From Ampullaceana balthica (lineage: Eukaryota; Mollusca; Gastropoda; Lymnaeidae): a stretch of 64,000 bases of DNA. Below, piece after piece: positions 33,225-44,535 of the stretch. The position numbers and the translations under genes are program-made. The notes beneath the pieces were generated by a model, which saw only the letters and a program-made list of their open reading frames with translations, ran no database searches and had not been told where the DNA came from. Numbering within the stretch: position 1 is the stretch's first letter; each line of letters starts with the position of its first letter. The stretch is taken from positions 62,001 through 126,000 of the forward strand of contig CALYLW010000968.1 in assembly GCA_944989445.1 (NCBI GenBank), given 5' to 3'.

Positions 33225-33560
33225 GGGATTTAATAAAAGAACGGGCACAAACATACATTTTTAAAAATTAAAAAAACACAATGTTTTCGCTGGGGCTTGA
33301 ACACAGGACCTTCCCCGTATAAGGCGGACGTGATAACCAGTACACTACGAATCTCCCAATATTCTGGGAAGGAACAACGCAAGTGAAATGCAAGGACCAT
33401 GTTGCGCATGCCTGGAGAGGGGGTGTTTATGTTCGCTAAGAAAGGGATGGAAAGAACGGGCACAAGCATTTTTAACAATTAAAAAAATGTTGCCGCTTGG
33501 GCTTGAACCTAAGACCTGTCAGGTGGATGTAATAACCAATACACTACGAAATACATGTAC
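33225..33560 (-). mobile_element. Two tandem tRNA-Val SINE heads, minus strand
   Basis: 33281-33353 and 33487-33553 each read on the minus strand as TAGTGTA(C/T)TGGTTAT...GGTTCAAGCCC, A and B boxes of a tRNA-Val-like head, followed by an A/T-rich stretch and GTGCCCGTTCTTT. The acceptor stems do not pair, so these are SINE heads. Confidence 0.6.
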
Positions 33561-34125
33561 ACTGTGAAGGAACAACGAAGTGAATGTAAAAAACATTGCT
33601 GGTCTCAAGACATGCCCCACCCCTCCATTACCTTCGCTTGCCAACCGTTAACTGTGATTAGTTGAACCCAGCGAGGGTCATTCGTCATGCTCGGTTGCAC
33701 ATACTTGCATCGTGGTGTCTCGCATGGTCCCATGAAGAGAATTATATACAGAGGCGTAACTAGGTTTTTTTTTGCACCCTTGAAAAATTGACATGTTTCA
33801 GCTTTAAGATTTTTTCATTTGTTTGAAAAAAAATTGAATTTCTCTTATTTTATTTATTATAATAATTACGTATTCTGACAGTGACACTCATAAAACGTGA
33901 ATAAAAAAAAATCAGACAGGAACAAAACTAATTTGAAATTTGCAGTTTATTATTTACTAAATAATACCAAATAAATTGGTGGATAAAACGGGATATTGTT
34001 GCGTTAATAAAGAATACAGCAAAACTTGAATTAACATGTATTATAAATAAAAGTAAATTTAAGTAACACTCCACCGACTAAAGCTCAGCACTTCAGTTAG
34101 CTGGCGTATTGGCGTGTTGCTAATA

Positions 34126-35269
34126 CAGTCGGACCTCTCTAAGTCGAACTCAAAAGGGAAAAAAATTAGACTTACGGAGTTTTCGAGTTTGGGAAACTGG
34201 CGTAAAAGGCGCAGATTAATCAAGGACAATGTTGTTATTGAGAGAAAGAGGGGGGGGACGACGACAGCCATAGCTGCGAGGAGACTGGACAGGAAAGAGG
34301 GGCGGTGATATTTCATATGAAAGGAGCCAACTTGCTTTGACATACCGATACAAGCCCTCCCCCACTCTACTCCCTCGACAGTGAGATGGGGATAGTAAGA
34401 CTTTTCTTTTTAAAAGAAAGACTGTAAAATCATAAGACATTTGTATGATAAGAAGCCCCGCAAAGGCAACAAATAAAATTTAAAAAATATTAAAATGGTT
34501 TAAAGTTTAAATGAAATATATTTAATTATAATTAATTATTCACTTTTTTGTTATCGAGGATAAAAGTGAAATACAGTCGGACTGCGTTAAGTCGAACTTC
34601 CCTATATTGAATTAATGGTTAGGTTCAGGCCTAGGACAGATTATACCCGGTATATTCTGGTTAGGGGTTTAATCTGGACTGTTACACCGGCCAAATCCCA
34701 TAAGAATAATGTATTTTAGATCTCTTTAACTCCAAGATTTTTGGCTTTCGACCTCTCTTAGTCGAATTTTCCAAGGGGTTTGGGTTATTATTTTGGAGTG
34801 ACATTTTAGAACACTTGTTCCGTAGAGCCACGTAAATGGACGTAAAATCTTATCTTAGTACATTCCACGAGGGATTAAGCGACCCTTGTAATTACAAAAA
34901 ATGACAAAGACAAGAAAAAGGAATGGTAACTAATTCGCGTCCCTTTGCTGCATGCTGTGACTCTTTTTAAAAAGAAAAATCTTACTCCCCCCATCCCACT
35001 GTGGAGGGAGTAAAGTGAGGGAGGGGAGGGAGGGGTCTGCTCTCATGGGCTTGTGTCGGCATGTCAAAGCAAGTTGGCTTCCTTTCATATGAAACATAGA
35101 CAACGCATATCTATCCTGTCAAGCCTACTAGCCGGTATGGCTGTCCCCCCCCACCTCTCAATATCTACATTGTCCTTGATTAATGTGCGCCTATTACGCC
35201 ATTTCCCTAACTCAAAAACTCCATAAGTATACTTTTCTCCCTTGAGTTTGACTTAGAGAGGTCCGACTG
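34126..35269. mobile_element. pogo-like element with long inverted repeats, TA flanks
   Basis: Starts CAGTCGGACCTCTCTAAGTC and ends GACTTAGAGAGGTCCGACTG, with TA on both sides. The inverted repeats run about 180 bp each, including matching ATTAATCAAGGACAATGT blocks. A second CAGTCGGACTGCGTTAAGTC terminus preceded by TA at 34574 suggests a related element nested inside. No transposase. Confidence 0.85.
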
Positions 35270-35867
35270 TATTTATATAAATTAAACAAATTTAAAAATC
35301 ACCTTTTAGAACCATTTTTGTAAACTGGTGTCCAGCTTCTAAGATTTTGGATCGGTTATTGTGTTAAAAAGGTTAATAATTATTATTTTTTGATCCTACT
35401 ATATTGGTATTAAGTGTTATATTTTTACATTTAATCATATTCAGATCATTTTTAGACACTTGTCATGCTTGAAAAACTCACCAGTAGCATTTTCGGGGTG
35501 GGGGGGGGGCTAACGACGCTCCCCCAAATCCCCGAGTCATGTTAACAGGACCTAGAGTCAGGAGGGGGGGGATAACGCACACATAAACTTGTATATTTTG
35601 GGGTAACGGGCAAAAAAGTGGCCTGCTGTGAGAGAACCAAACGGAGCTGCGGTTACATCACAAATGCTTTGATGTCAACATCAAACGACGCAGTGTAACA
35701 ATTTCAAATTTTATCTTGTGGATTCTCAAACTTAAGGATTATAATTAGATTTAATTTTCGTGTCTTGATAGCTTACATGACGCCAACCAGCGTCTGATGA
35801 CCTACCGACCGGCACATTGAGAAGCACTGATTTGAAGAAAAAAAAAGGAAAAAAAGTCATTAAATAA

Positions 35868-36032
35868 ATTGTAAGCGACCAAATATTTCAGTAGAAACTT
35901 TATTTAAAGTTATCCTTTGATGTGACGTCACATTTCTTCAACCCCCCTCCCTCCCCCTCGTCACGCATCGTCACAAAAGTGTGACCCCCTCCCCCCCTTT
36001 TAGGTGCGTGACGTCATTTATGGACGGCCCCT
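35868..36032. mobile_element. CRE-bearing inverted-repeat MITE, right end only
   Basis: Ends GTGCGTGACGTCATTTATGG plus ACGGCCCC, as in the full copies at 38010-38425 and 60098-60544, and also has TGATGTGACGTCACA. The left half is absent. Confidence 0.7.
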
Positions 36033-36526
36033 AATTTGCACTTTCTCGGCTACGTTGTAGTGTTTTTTTGTTTTTCTTAATTTGTAAAACTGTTGAAATT
36101 TGCTGAGCTGTCTTGACGTCACTACGACATTGATATCATGTTAGATCAGATCCGAGTCTAATTTAAAAAGTTGTTTTTCTGACCTACTTATAGCGTCACG
36201 TATTTTTTTCTGAACAAGCCTGTAGCTTTAAATGAAAGTGGGATTGATTACAACAGTGGGGAAGGGAATGTGGTCGATATGTTTATTAAATTGTTTAATC
36301 TGTCAGTGCCTGCAGAGTAAATTTGCATACATGTACTTTTCAATTTGGTTTCACCCAGTGGGGTCCACACCCCCACTAACCCTAGCTACGCCACGTTGGG
36401 GCACTTCAATCATATCTCTAATACTGGTGGATTAGTAGTGTCGGGTGGGAGATCCAAATCTGGCTCAATAATTGGACGAGCGGGCGCTCTAAGGAGCAAG
36501 TCCATCGCGCTTTGGCACCCACTTGT

Positions 36527-36660
36527 ACTTAGCACCTAATGGTAACTTTAGCACCCACTGGTACTTTTAGCACCTAATGGTAACCTTAGAACCAAACTGG
36601 CTACTTTAGCAACTAATGGTAACTTTAGCACCCACTGGTACCTTTAACACCCACTGGTAC
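36527..36660 (+). repeat. ~19-bp degenerate minisatellite, left part
   Basis: Variants of TTTAGCACCCACTGGTACC. It continues at 36822-36900 after a MITE insertion. Confidence 0.8.
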
Positions 36661-36821
36661 TAGGGTTGCCAGATGGCTGTCTCAAAGATACCGGACGCTA
36701 GTGCCGAAATTTGTCGATGGCACAAAAAGCCATATTTAAATACATACAATGTCCGGTATTTTTTCAAAATTTTCAGCTGACAAATAACGATAATACCGGA
36801 CAGTCCGGTTAAACAACCCTA
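36661..36821. mobile_element. 161-bp hAT MITE inserted in the 19-bp array
   Basis: Ends TAGGGTTGCCAGATGG and GTTAAACAACCCTA with an internal CCGGTATT...ATACCGG pairing, flanked by ACTGGTAC (36653-36660 and 36822-36829). The flank is itself part of the minisatellite unit. Confidence 0.85.
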
Positions 36822-36900
36822 ACTGGTACCTTTAGCATCAAACGGGTACCTTAAGCACCCACTGGTATCTTTAGCACTCACTGGTACCATTAGCACCTTT
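36822..36900 (+). repeat. ~19-bp degenerate minisatellite, right part
   Basis: Continuation of 36527-36660 with CACTGGTA(C/T)C TTTAGCA units. Confidence 0.75.
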
Positions 36901-37022
36901 ATTCGTGATTGTGTCGACTTCGAACATACATACACACATTTATATGTATAAAAATAATTTAAAAAACATGTGTTTTAAGGTTTAATTAAACACACATCAT
37001 TTAAATAAATGTTCACACCAGA

Positions 37023-37720
37023 CCAGGGGTCGGCGAACTTTTTTGCCCATTACCCCAAAATATAAAAGTCTATGTTGACTTTACCCCCAAAGACGCGAGG
37101 TCCGGCCCATACGACTCGGGGGTTTGGTGGCGCGTTGTAAGCCCCCGCCCCACTAAAGGTTTGGGGCTAAGCCCCAACCGAAAATAAATCTGGTGAGTTT
37201 TAGAAGTCTGACAAATGTTTTTAAAAAAATGAATATGAAAAGGATTATGCTTAGATAGTTTAACTCAAAACGACACGGAGGATTCATTCATACAAGTGAT
37301 CTACATACCGACTGAAATGCGAATCAATATCTGGAAAGTAAACAGTGAACCGCTCATTTAGCTTGGTAAGATGTCTGATAACTATGTCCTTGATGTGGTC
37401 AGAAGTTAAATTTCCAAAAATCTTCCAAGTACATGTACAAGGCCTTTGCAGTGCATGTCCTTTAATGAAATTTTAAATCTGGATAACATCATTCATGACA
37501 AGATATTTCAATTCGAGAAGGGCACAAAACAACATTTTCTCTTCAATGATTTGAAAACCTTTGTAGCGAACATATACCATAAACATTACTAATGACATCA
37601 ATGTTCTCATCATCTGAATAGCAAAGAATTTACTCGCATTTATCGAAGGCGTTTTCTGGAAGGAACAGGTTCAGTAGTTGGCTTATATTCCAAGCGTACC
37701 CGTACACATGACGGATGTTG
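37023..37720 (-). pseudogene. Degraded hAT element, GTF2IRD2-like transposase remnant
   Basis: Begins CAGGGGTCGGCGAACTTTTT, a hAT-like terminus. On the minus strand around 37270-37370, LNERFTVYFPDIDSHFS and YVDHLYE can be read, resembling the central region of GTF2IRD2-like hAT transposases. Many stops; the right end was not found. Confidence 0.55.
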
Positions 37721-38009
37721 AATATATCTAGGGGATTAATATGTCGCCAATGTCTGAATTAATCCCAATAATTCCCTTTTTATTTTACCTTATATGAGGT
37801 AATTTACCCATTTTCGCCGATCCCAGCACTACACAAGCCCTGTTGACTTTTGTATTTTTGCTGGATTACTTTAAACTCTTATGTATCTCTCTGTTTCTTT
37901 ACATAGACTAGACTTCACCCCAGAGCAAGGGTGGGAATTGTTTTGGCTGCGGGGCAAGTTTGTGGAAGCGGAGGGTCGCCCCGTTAATATTACTATTAAC
38001 AAAAATTAT

Positions 38010-38425
38010 GAGGCCGTCCATAAATGACGTCACGTGATTGTGGCCGATTTTTCACCCCCCCCCTCGCCCTCGTCATGCGTCTTCACAAAACTTAGACGTT
38101 TTTATATCCAATATGACGTCACAAAGCTTTGCCGCCCCCCAATAAATGCTGTATTTTCTATTAGAAAAAGATCAGGTTTCAAATCACTCTATCGTCATTT
38201 AAATATGTATTTAGTGTAAGGCTGCACTCTAATATCGTAACACACGTGTACCCATGTAAAACGTCATAAAATGAATTGTGAGAAATCAAATATTTAAGTG
38301 GAACTTTTATTTAAAGTTGGGAGTTTTGATGTGACGTCACTTTCTCAAACATCCCCCTCCCCCCTCGTGACACATCGTCACAAATGTGTGGAGCAAAGTG
38401 CGTGACGTCATTTATGGACGACCCC
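38010..38425. mobile_element. CRE-bearing inverted-repeat MITE, complete copy
   Basis: Ends GGCCGTCCATAAATGACGTC and GACGTCATTTATGGACGACC, inverted repeats with TGACGTCA in both termini and again internally. Subterminal pyrimidine-rich blocks (CCCCCCCCTCG, CCCCTCCCCCCTCG). No coding potential. Confidence 0.85.
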
Positions 38426-38739
38426 AAAGAATGGTATTATACAAATCAATAACTAAAATTTAAACAAAAATGGTATTTTATTTAACTTATTTATGATTCT
38501 TAGGGCTGGTGCTGATTAAAACAATTAGTTCGATGAATGGAAAAAAATATATTAAAAAATTAATCGATTTTTTAAGTATTGGACTGTTTTGTTATTGTTA
38601 TTTCTGGATCAGGATGTTCTTTATGGATCCCTGTTTTGGACGAGCTACTTTTTTCATTTCTCAAAATGTTGGATTGTTTATTTTTTGGCAGTTTTTTTTT
38701 GCAAGACTCAACGTCTTTGTCCGACTACAATGTCAGCCA

Positions 38740-41700
38740 TCTTTGTTCTTTCGATCAACGTTTGGACAAGCCCACGAAGCGGACAATAACAATAGCAATG
38801 CCCGACAGCACACAGGTAGGCGACCATTACACTACACACGAAATTGCCTTTTATCAATGAACACGAAGCATACACGCATAACATCTGAACTGGTGTGTAT
38901 ACTTAAAGATCCGTGTATTGGCCGAAACCTTCCTCGGAAGCGTAAATCTCGTAGTGGGAAACGAAAACAGAGACGAATCCCTGTCCTTATTTCCAAACAA
39001 AGACCTAACTCTGATTTTCATGTTGGTGTAGACAGCCATCAACGTTCTTATAACATTTCAAATGTTTTACCTATCAAAACGTCTCCCAACTATACAGAAA
39101 GAAATCTCTGCATCGCGTCATTTAACGCTCAGTCACTTGGTCCATGTGACAAACGTACAGCTGTATGCGAATTTATCATGGACAGGCATATAGACATCAT
39201 GTTTATTCAGGAGACCTGGTTTCGACAAACTGGTGATGAGGGTAAAGTGTGCTGATATTGCTCCACCTGGCTATTCTGTTCGATCATTTCCACGTGCCAC
39301 TCGAGGTGGAGGCCTAGCTGCTGTCAACAGAAGTACGCTGTCACAAGAGCTTTCATTTGTAACAAAATTCGAATTTGCGCACACATCCTTTGAGTTAGTT
39401 CAAATTACATTGTCAGTGCCCCATCGTATCATCCACTTTATGTGCATCTACCGTGTCTTTCCGAGCAAAAAAAATAAATTAACAGATGCCAAATTTCTTG
39501 AGGAATTCCAGGAACTTTTGGACCATGCCAACACTCTACCTGGCACTTACATGATAGTAGGAGACATTGGACCATGCCAACACTCTGCCTGGCACTTACA
39601 TGATAGTAGGAGACATTGGACCATGCCAACACTCTACCTGGCACTTACATGATAGTAGGAGACATTGGACCATGCCAACACTCTGCCTGGCACTTACATG
39701 ATAGTAGGAGACATTGGACCATGCCAACACTCTACCTGGCACTTACATGATAGTAAGAGACATTGGACCATGCCAACACTCTGCCTGGCACTTACATGAT
39801 AGTAGGAGACATTGGACCATGCCAACACTCTGCCTGGCACTTACATGATAGTAGGAGACATTGGACCATGCCAACACTCTGCCTGGCACTTACATGATAG
39901 TAGGAGACATTGGACCATGCCAACACTCTACCTGGCACTTACATGATAGTAGGAGACATTGGACCATGCCAACACTCTGCCTGGCACTTACATGATAGTA
40001 GGAGACATTGGACCATGCCAACACTCTGCCTGGCACTTACATGATAGTAGGAGACATTGGACCATGCCAACACTCTGCCTGGCACTTACATGATAGTAGG
40101 AGACATTGGACCATGCCAACACTCTGCCTGGCACTTACATGATAGTAGGAGACATTGGACCATGCCAACACTCTGCCTGGCACTTACATGATAGTAGGAG
40201 ACATTGGACCATGCCAACACTCTGCCTGGCACTTACATGATAGTAGGAGACATTGGACCATGCCAACACTCTGCCTGGCACTTACATGATAGTAGGAGAC
40301 ATTGGACCATGCCAACACTCTACCTGGCACTTACATGATAGTAGGAGACATTGGACCATGCCAACACTCTGCCTGGCACTTACATGATAGTAGGAGACAT
40401 TGGACCATGCCAACACTCTGCCTGGCACTTACATGATAGTAGGAGACATGAACATTCATTATGATCAACCGCAGAATCCCATGACAGCAAAAATGGTCGA
40501 GCTTTTGGATTCATTCAACATTGATCAAATGATTGATAAACCTACCCATAATAGAGGACATATAATTGACTGGGTATTGCACAGACCTGACGATTGCCTT
40601 GTCAAATCCGCAATCGTAACAGAGGAGCTGTCCGCAGATCACTTTTGTGTTATTTGTGAACTTGGGGTGATTCCCTCCTCCTCCCACAAAATTCAGGGAC
40701 CTTCGCAATATGCGTGCCATGAACCGCGACGCCTTCCGGGCAAGATTTAAGTGTGGCCGTGTCCCCTGACCTCTGCCCCACTTTGGATAAACTGAATAGT
40801 ACACTACTCTCTGTGCTGGACTTACATGCCTCTGTCACCCGCCACAATGTCAAGTCAACACGATCAGCTCCGTGGTATTCAAAAATAAGGGAAGAACTTC
40901 GACGCGCCAAGAAAGCTCGACGTATAGCAGAAAAGACTTGGTTGAAGTCGAGACTTGTCGTCAATAAGCAAATTTATTCCGCTGCCAAGCGATGTGTTAC
41001 TAATATTGTACATCAAGCAAAAACATCATATTTTAATAATAAAATAATCACAAGTAGTACTAGTAGGCAGCTATTTAACGTATGCAATAACCTCAGAGGG
41101 AGTGGTAAAGCTATGGTCCTTCCCTCTGTGTATCCCCTGCATCAGCAACCAGATATATTTTGTAACTTTTTTATCAACAAAATTGCTAAAATTCGTGATG
41201 AACTTGACAGAACGTTGTTGCCACCACATGATTTATCTCCTTCTTTTGCGGTGAGGTCAAGCTTTGACATGTTCCAGCCTGTTACGGAAAATGAGGTCAA
41301 AAATATTATTCTAAAATCTAAGCCAACGTCCTGCCCTCTTGATCCCATCCCCACTCCACTATTGGTTGAGTCATTAGATCTCTTACTCCCAACAGTAACT
41401 AATATAGTTAATGAAAGTCTAAAATCTGGCACCTTTCCTTCATTATGTAAATCTGCTATTATAAAACCCTTGCTGAAAAAACAAGGGTTAGACCAAAACA
41501 ATTTAAACAACTATCGACCTGTGTCTAATATTTCATTTTTGTCGAAAGTCATTGAAAAACTAGTCTTAAAACAACCTTTTTCTTATCTAAATGACCACAC
41601 TCTTCTAAGTCCTAATCAGTCGGCCTACAGACCTTCTCACAGCACAGAGACCACCCTGTTGAAGGTAACAAATGACCTCCTACTCGCACTGGACAGTGGG

Positions 41701-42735
41701 AAAATTTCTATATTGGTCCTCTTAGATCTTAGTGCAGCCTTTGACACTGTCGATCATCAAACACTGCTGAAAACCCTGCAAAATTATTTTGGAATTTCTG
41801 GCTCAGTTCTGGCTTGGTTTCAATCATACTTATCTAACAGATCACAGGTAGTATCAGTAGATGGCTGTATCTCTAAAAAAGCTGACTTGCTTTATGGTGT
41901 GCCTCAGGGCTCTGTTTTGGGTCCGGTACTTTTTTTTACTGTATACAAGGCCACTACTTCTACTGCTCGAAAAGCATTCAGTTAAAAGCCAATCATTTGC
42001 AGATGATACTCAGCTAGATACTCACACTGATCCCTCTAATATGGGATCTGTCCAATTGATGCAAGAGTGCATTGGTGAGGTAAAGTCTTGGATGACGTTA
42101 AGCAAACTCAAGCTGAATGATGACAAGACTGAAGCACTTCTATTTTGCAACAATAAATCACGCAGTACTTTGTCTCTTCCGAAGTCAATTCACGTAGCCA
42201 GTTCGGATATTCTGTTCAAAACATCAACAAGGAATCTTGGCTACATTATTTCTGACAACATGTCTATTAACAACTTCATCAATCACATCTGTCGCTCTGC
42301 CTACACTGCCATTCGTCAGATCAGCTCAATCCGTCATTACTTAACAGTTAGTGCAACAAAATCTCTAGTCTGTCCTCTTATACTAGCTCGTATGGATTAC
42401 TGCAATTCTCTTCTGTCAGGAGCGCCAAAACAATGCATTGAAAAACTACAGAAATTTCAAAATTCAGCTGCCAGACTGGTGCTCAAGGCAAAAAAAACAT
42501 GACCATGTTACTCTTTTCAAAATTTATTTTCAAAATTAATGAATCTACATTTCTTGTAAAGGATTAACGTAGCTTATGTATAATGTACTGTAATTTTTGT
42601 GTTTGTTATTATATGAAAGTTAATTTAATACTTATAGGTATGTTATTTCTTTCATGTAAAGCGCTGTGAGCCCAGTTCCTTACTGGGATACAGCGCTATA
42701 TAAATAATCAATTTATTATTATTATTATTATTATT
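38740..42735 (+). pseudogene. L2/CR1-like LINE, near full length but broken
   Basis: In order: basic N-terminal segment RKRKSRSGKRKQRR; endonuclease NLCIASFNAQSLG and FIQETWF (to 39250), frameshift, then RGGGLAAVNR and MIVGD, a 49-bp minisatellite, MNIHYDQP and DHFCVICEL (to about 40660), frameshift; RT from 40753 with KSTRSAPWYSKIREEL, NNYRPVSNISFLSKVIEKLV, LLDLSAAFDTVDH, GVPQGSVLGP, frameshift near 41930, SFADDTQL and MDYCNSLLSG. The end of the ORF is lost by a deletion of about 300 bp near 42510, seen by comparison with 54360-54690. The 3' end is GCGCTGTGAGCCCAGTTCCT...CAGCGC and a (TTA)n tail. At least four lesions, so not autonomous. Confidence 0.9.
39520..40449 (+). repeat. 49-bp minisatellite inside the LINE endonuclease, about 19 copies
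   Basis: Unit GGACCATGCCAACACTCTGC, CTGGCACTTACATGATAGTA, GGAGACATT. The seed is LINE coding sequence for DHANTLPGTYMIVGD. The array interrupts the endonuclease exactly at the metal-binding GD-MN motif, and 49 is not a multiple of three. Confidence 0.96.
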
Positions 42736-42849
42736 AATTTCTATTAATTATATTTTTATTTAAATCCCGGTAAGTTGCGATTCATTATTTCGCGAAATCG
42801 GTTAAGTGGCATTAATTCCATGGCTCCCAAATTTTGTGACGTAACTTTT

Positions 42850-42990
42850 TATTCTTTCGTTATATTCGTTTTATTTGTGTACTATTTGTTCGTTGAAGAA
42901 GGCTCTTTGCCGAAAAGTTCGCTTTTTTGCTACGTCCTGTCAGGCTAACTCATACCCTGTTTATATGTTATACATTTACTAATGACGTAA
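42850..42990 (+). repeat. Dispersed repeat, direct copy of 23295-23430
   Basis: GGCTCTTTGCCGAAAAGTTC, TACGTCCTGTCAGGCTAACT, CATACCCTGTT, matching the inverted copy at 23.3 kb. It follows the LINE tail. Confidence 0.65.
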
Positions 42991-43314
42991 CACAGAATAT
43001 TCGTTCTGCTATGCAAGAGATAAGGAAGAAAAACCTTTTTGCATGTCTAAATAAATAATAATAATACGAGAGAAAAGTATGTAAGTAACAAAAAATATAA
43101 ATTATTCATAAATAAAAATTAATAGAAAATATTAAATTTTAATCGATTTTTAATCGGACAAATTAAGTTTAATCGATGTAATTTTAAAAAGATAAATCTA
43201 TTAATTAATCGTTAATTTCCGCAGCAATAATTGTTCTGTCACATTATTGAGATTTCTAACTGCTAGCACAATTATTATAACATCAAATTAATGATTTTTT
43301 TTTACATTAAAAAA

Positions 43315-43500
43315 AATCAGTAAGGAAGTTGCTTGTTTAGATTCTTATCACTGCCTGCAAGTTTATGCCTGTCAAAGAGCATCTGTATTTACTCTTGTTG
43401 ATCTTCATGCAAGAAAAACATTTCTCACAAATATAAGAAGGACCAAATATAGAGAACATTTTCCCAACAAATGTTTCCACACACGGGAATTTTTTTTATC
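43315..43500 (-). pseudogene. hAT transposase C-terminal remnant, second element
   Basis: On the minus strand: VETFVGKMFSIFGPSYICEK followed by CFSCMKINKSKYRC. It aligns with KKMLSLFGSTYLCEQTFSVM of the element at 27.2 kb. A matching upstream piece, EELQLELNDMKSD, is readable at 44463-44535 (minus), beyond the SINE and 28-bp array that split the element. Confidence 0.75.
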
Positions 43501-43579
43501 AGACAAAAATGACTTACAAAAGTCAACTAATGTCACAGTATCTATTTATAAGTTATATGTATATATATATTATGCGCCA

Positions 43580-44460
43580 GAGCCAGCAAGACCCAGGCAA
43601 ATCCTCCCTTGCCTTGCTTGCGCTTCGTTGGTCTCGAGACATGCGCACTGCGGTTGAGCTACCGCCCCCCTCCTGCACCACCCTTGTCAGCCATGCGCAC
43701 ACCCCAACAAGCTCTGAGCCAGCTCCACACCCCACAAGCTCTGAGCCAGCTCCACACCCCAACAAACTCTGAGCCAGTTCCACACCCCAACAAATTCTGA
43801 GCCAGCTCCACGCCCCAACAAACTCTGAGCCAGCTCCACACGCCAATAAGCTCTGAGCCAGCTCCACACCCCAATAAGCTCTGAGCCAGCTCCACACCCC
43901 AACAAGCTTTAAGCCAGCTCCACACCCCATGATGCTCTGAGCCAGCTCCACACCCCAATAAGCTCTGAGCCAGCTCCACACCCCAACAAATTCTGAGCCA
44001 GCTCCACGCCCCAACAAACTCTGAGCCAGCTCCACACCCCAACAAGCTTTAAGCCAGCTCCACACCCCAACAAGCTCTGAGCCAGCTCCACACCCCAATA
44101 AGCTCTGAGCCAGCTCCACACCCCAACAAGCTCTGAGCCAGCTCCACACCCCAATAAGCTCTGAGCCAGCTCCACACCCCAACAAGCTCTGAGCCAGCTC
44201 CACACCCCAATAAGCTCTGAGCCAGCTCCACACCCCAACAAGCTCTGAGCCAGCTCCACACCCCAACAAGCTTTGAGCCAGCTCCACTTTGGTTGATTTA
44301 CTTTGCTCAAAGGTGTGTCTCATTGGTCCCCTCTATGAACCACGTTCACTTGTGTTGTTCTGATTTCTTCATGCAGCTGTTTTTGCCCGCTGTTTCCCCC
44401 TTTTTTACACCATCCATAAGCAATTCTGCAGCGTATGCTACGCCGCGGGTCGTCTAGTTA
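43580..44460 (+). mobile_element. tRNA-Val SINE family copy split by a 28-bp minisatellite
   Basis: The left part 43585-43690 has GTTGGTCTCGAGACATGCGC. The right part 44288-44460 has the CACCATCCATAAGCAATTCT and GCGTATGCTACGCCGCGGG tail. The array lies between them. The whole is inserted in the hAT remnant. Confidence 0.65.
43688..44287 (+). repeat. 28-bp minisatellite inside the SINE, about 21 copies
   Basis: Unit CTCTGAGCCAGCTCCACACC plus CCAACAAG, with AATAAG and AACAAA variants. Open frames on the minus strand reflect the repeat only. Confidence 0.95.
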
Positions 44461-44462
44461 AA

Positions 44463-44535
44463 CAATTCACTGTGTGATCTGACTTCATGTCATTTAGTTC
44501 AAGCTGCAGCTCCTCGGGCACTGTATCAATATCAG
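44463..44535 (-). pseudogene. hAT transposase remnant, upstream piece
   Basis: Minus strand DTVPEELQLELNDMKSD, matching DNAPGNLQLELIELQSD at 27.6 kb. It belongs to the same element as 43315-43500. Confidence 0.65.

Noticed and set aside
33281..33553. Functional tRNA-Val genes
   Set aside because: A and B boxes are present but the acceptor stems do not pair and the copies have SINE bodies.
34059..34343. Short overlapping frames on both strands
   Set aside because: They lie inside the inverted repeats of the pogo-like element.
33751..36395. Large element between GAGGCGTAACTAGG and CCTAGCTACGCCAC
   Set aside because: The ends are similar but no target duplication or matching outermost bases were found; probably two different elements.
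38509..38740. Host protein start ahead of the LINE
   Set aside because: The frame merges AT-rich flank with LINE sequence; no domain and no splice evidence.
43553..44323. Minus-strand frames rich in Cys, Trp and Gly
   Set aside because: Translations of the 28-bp array; three frames are open at once.
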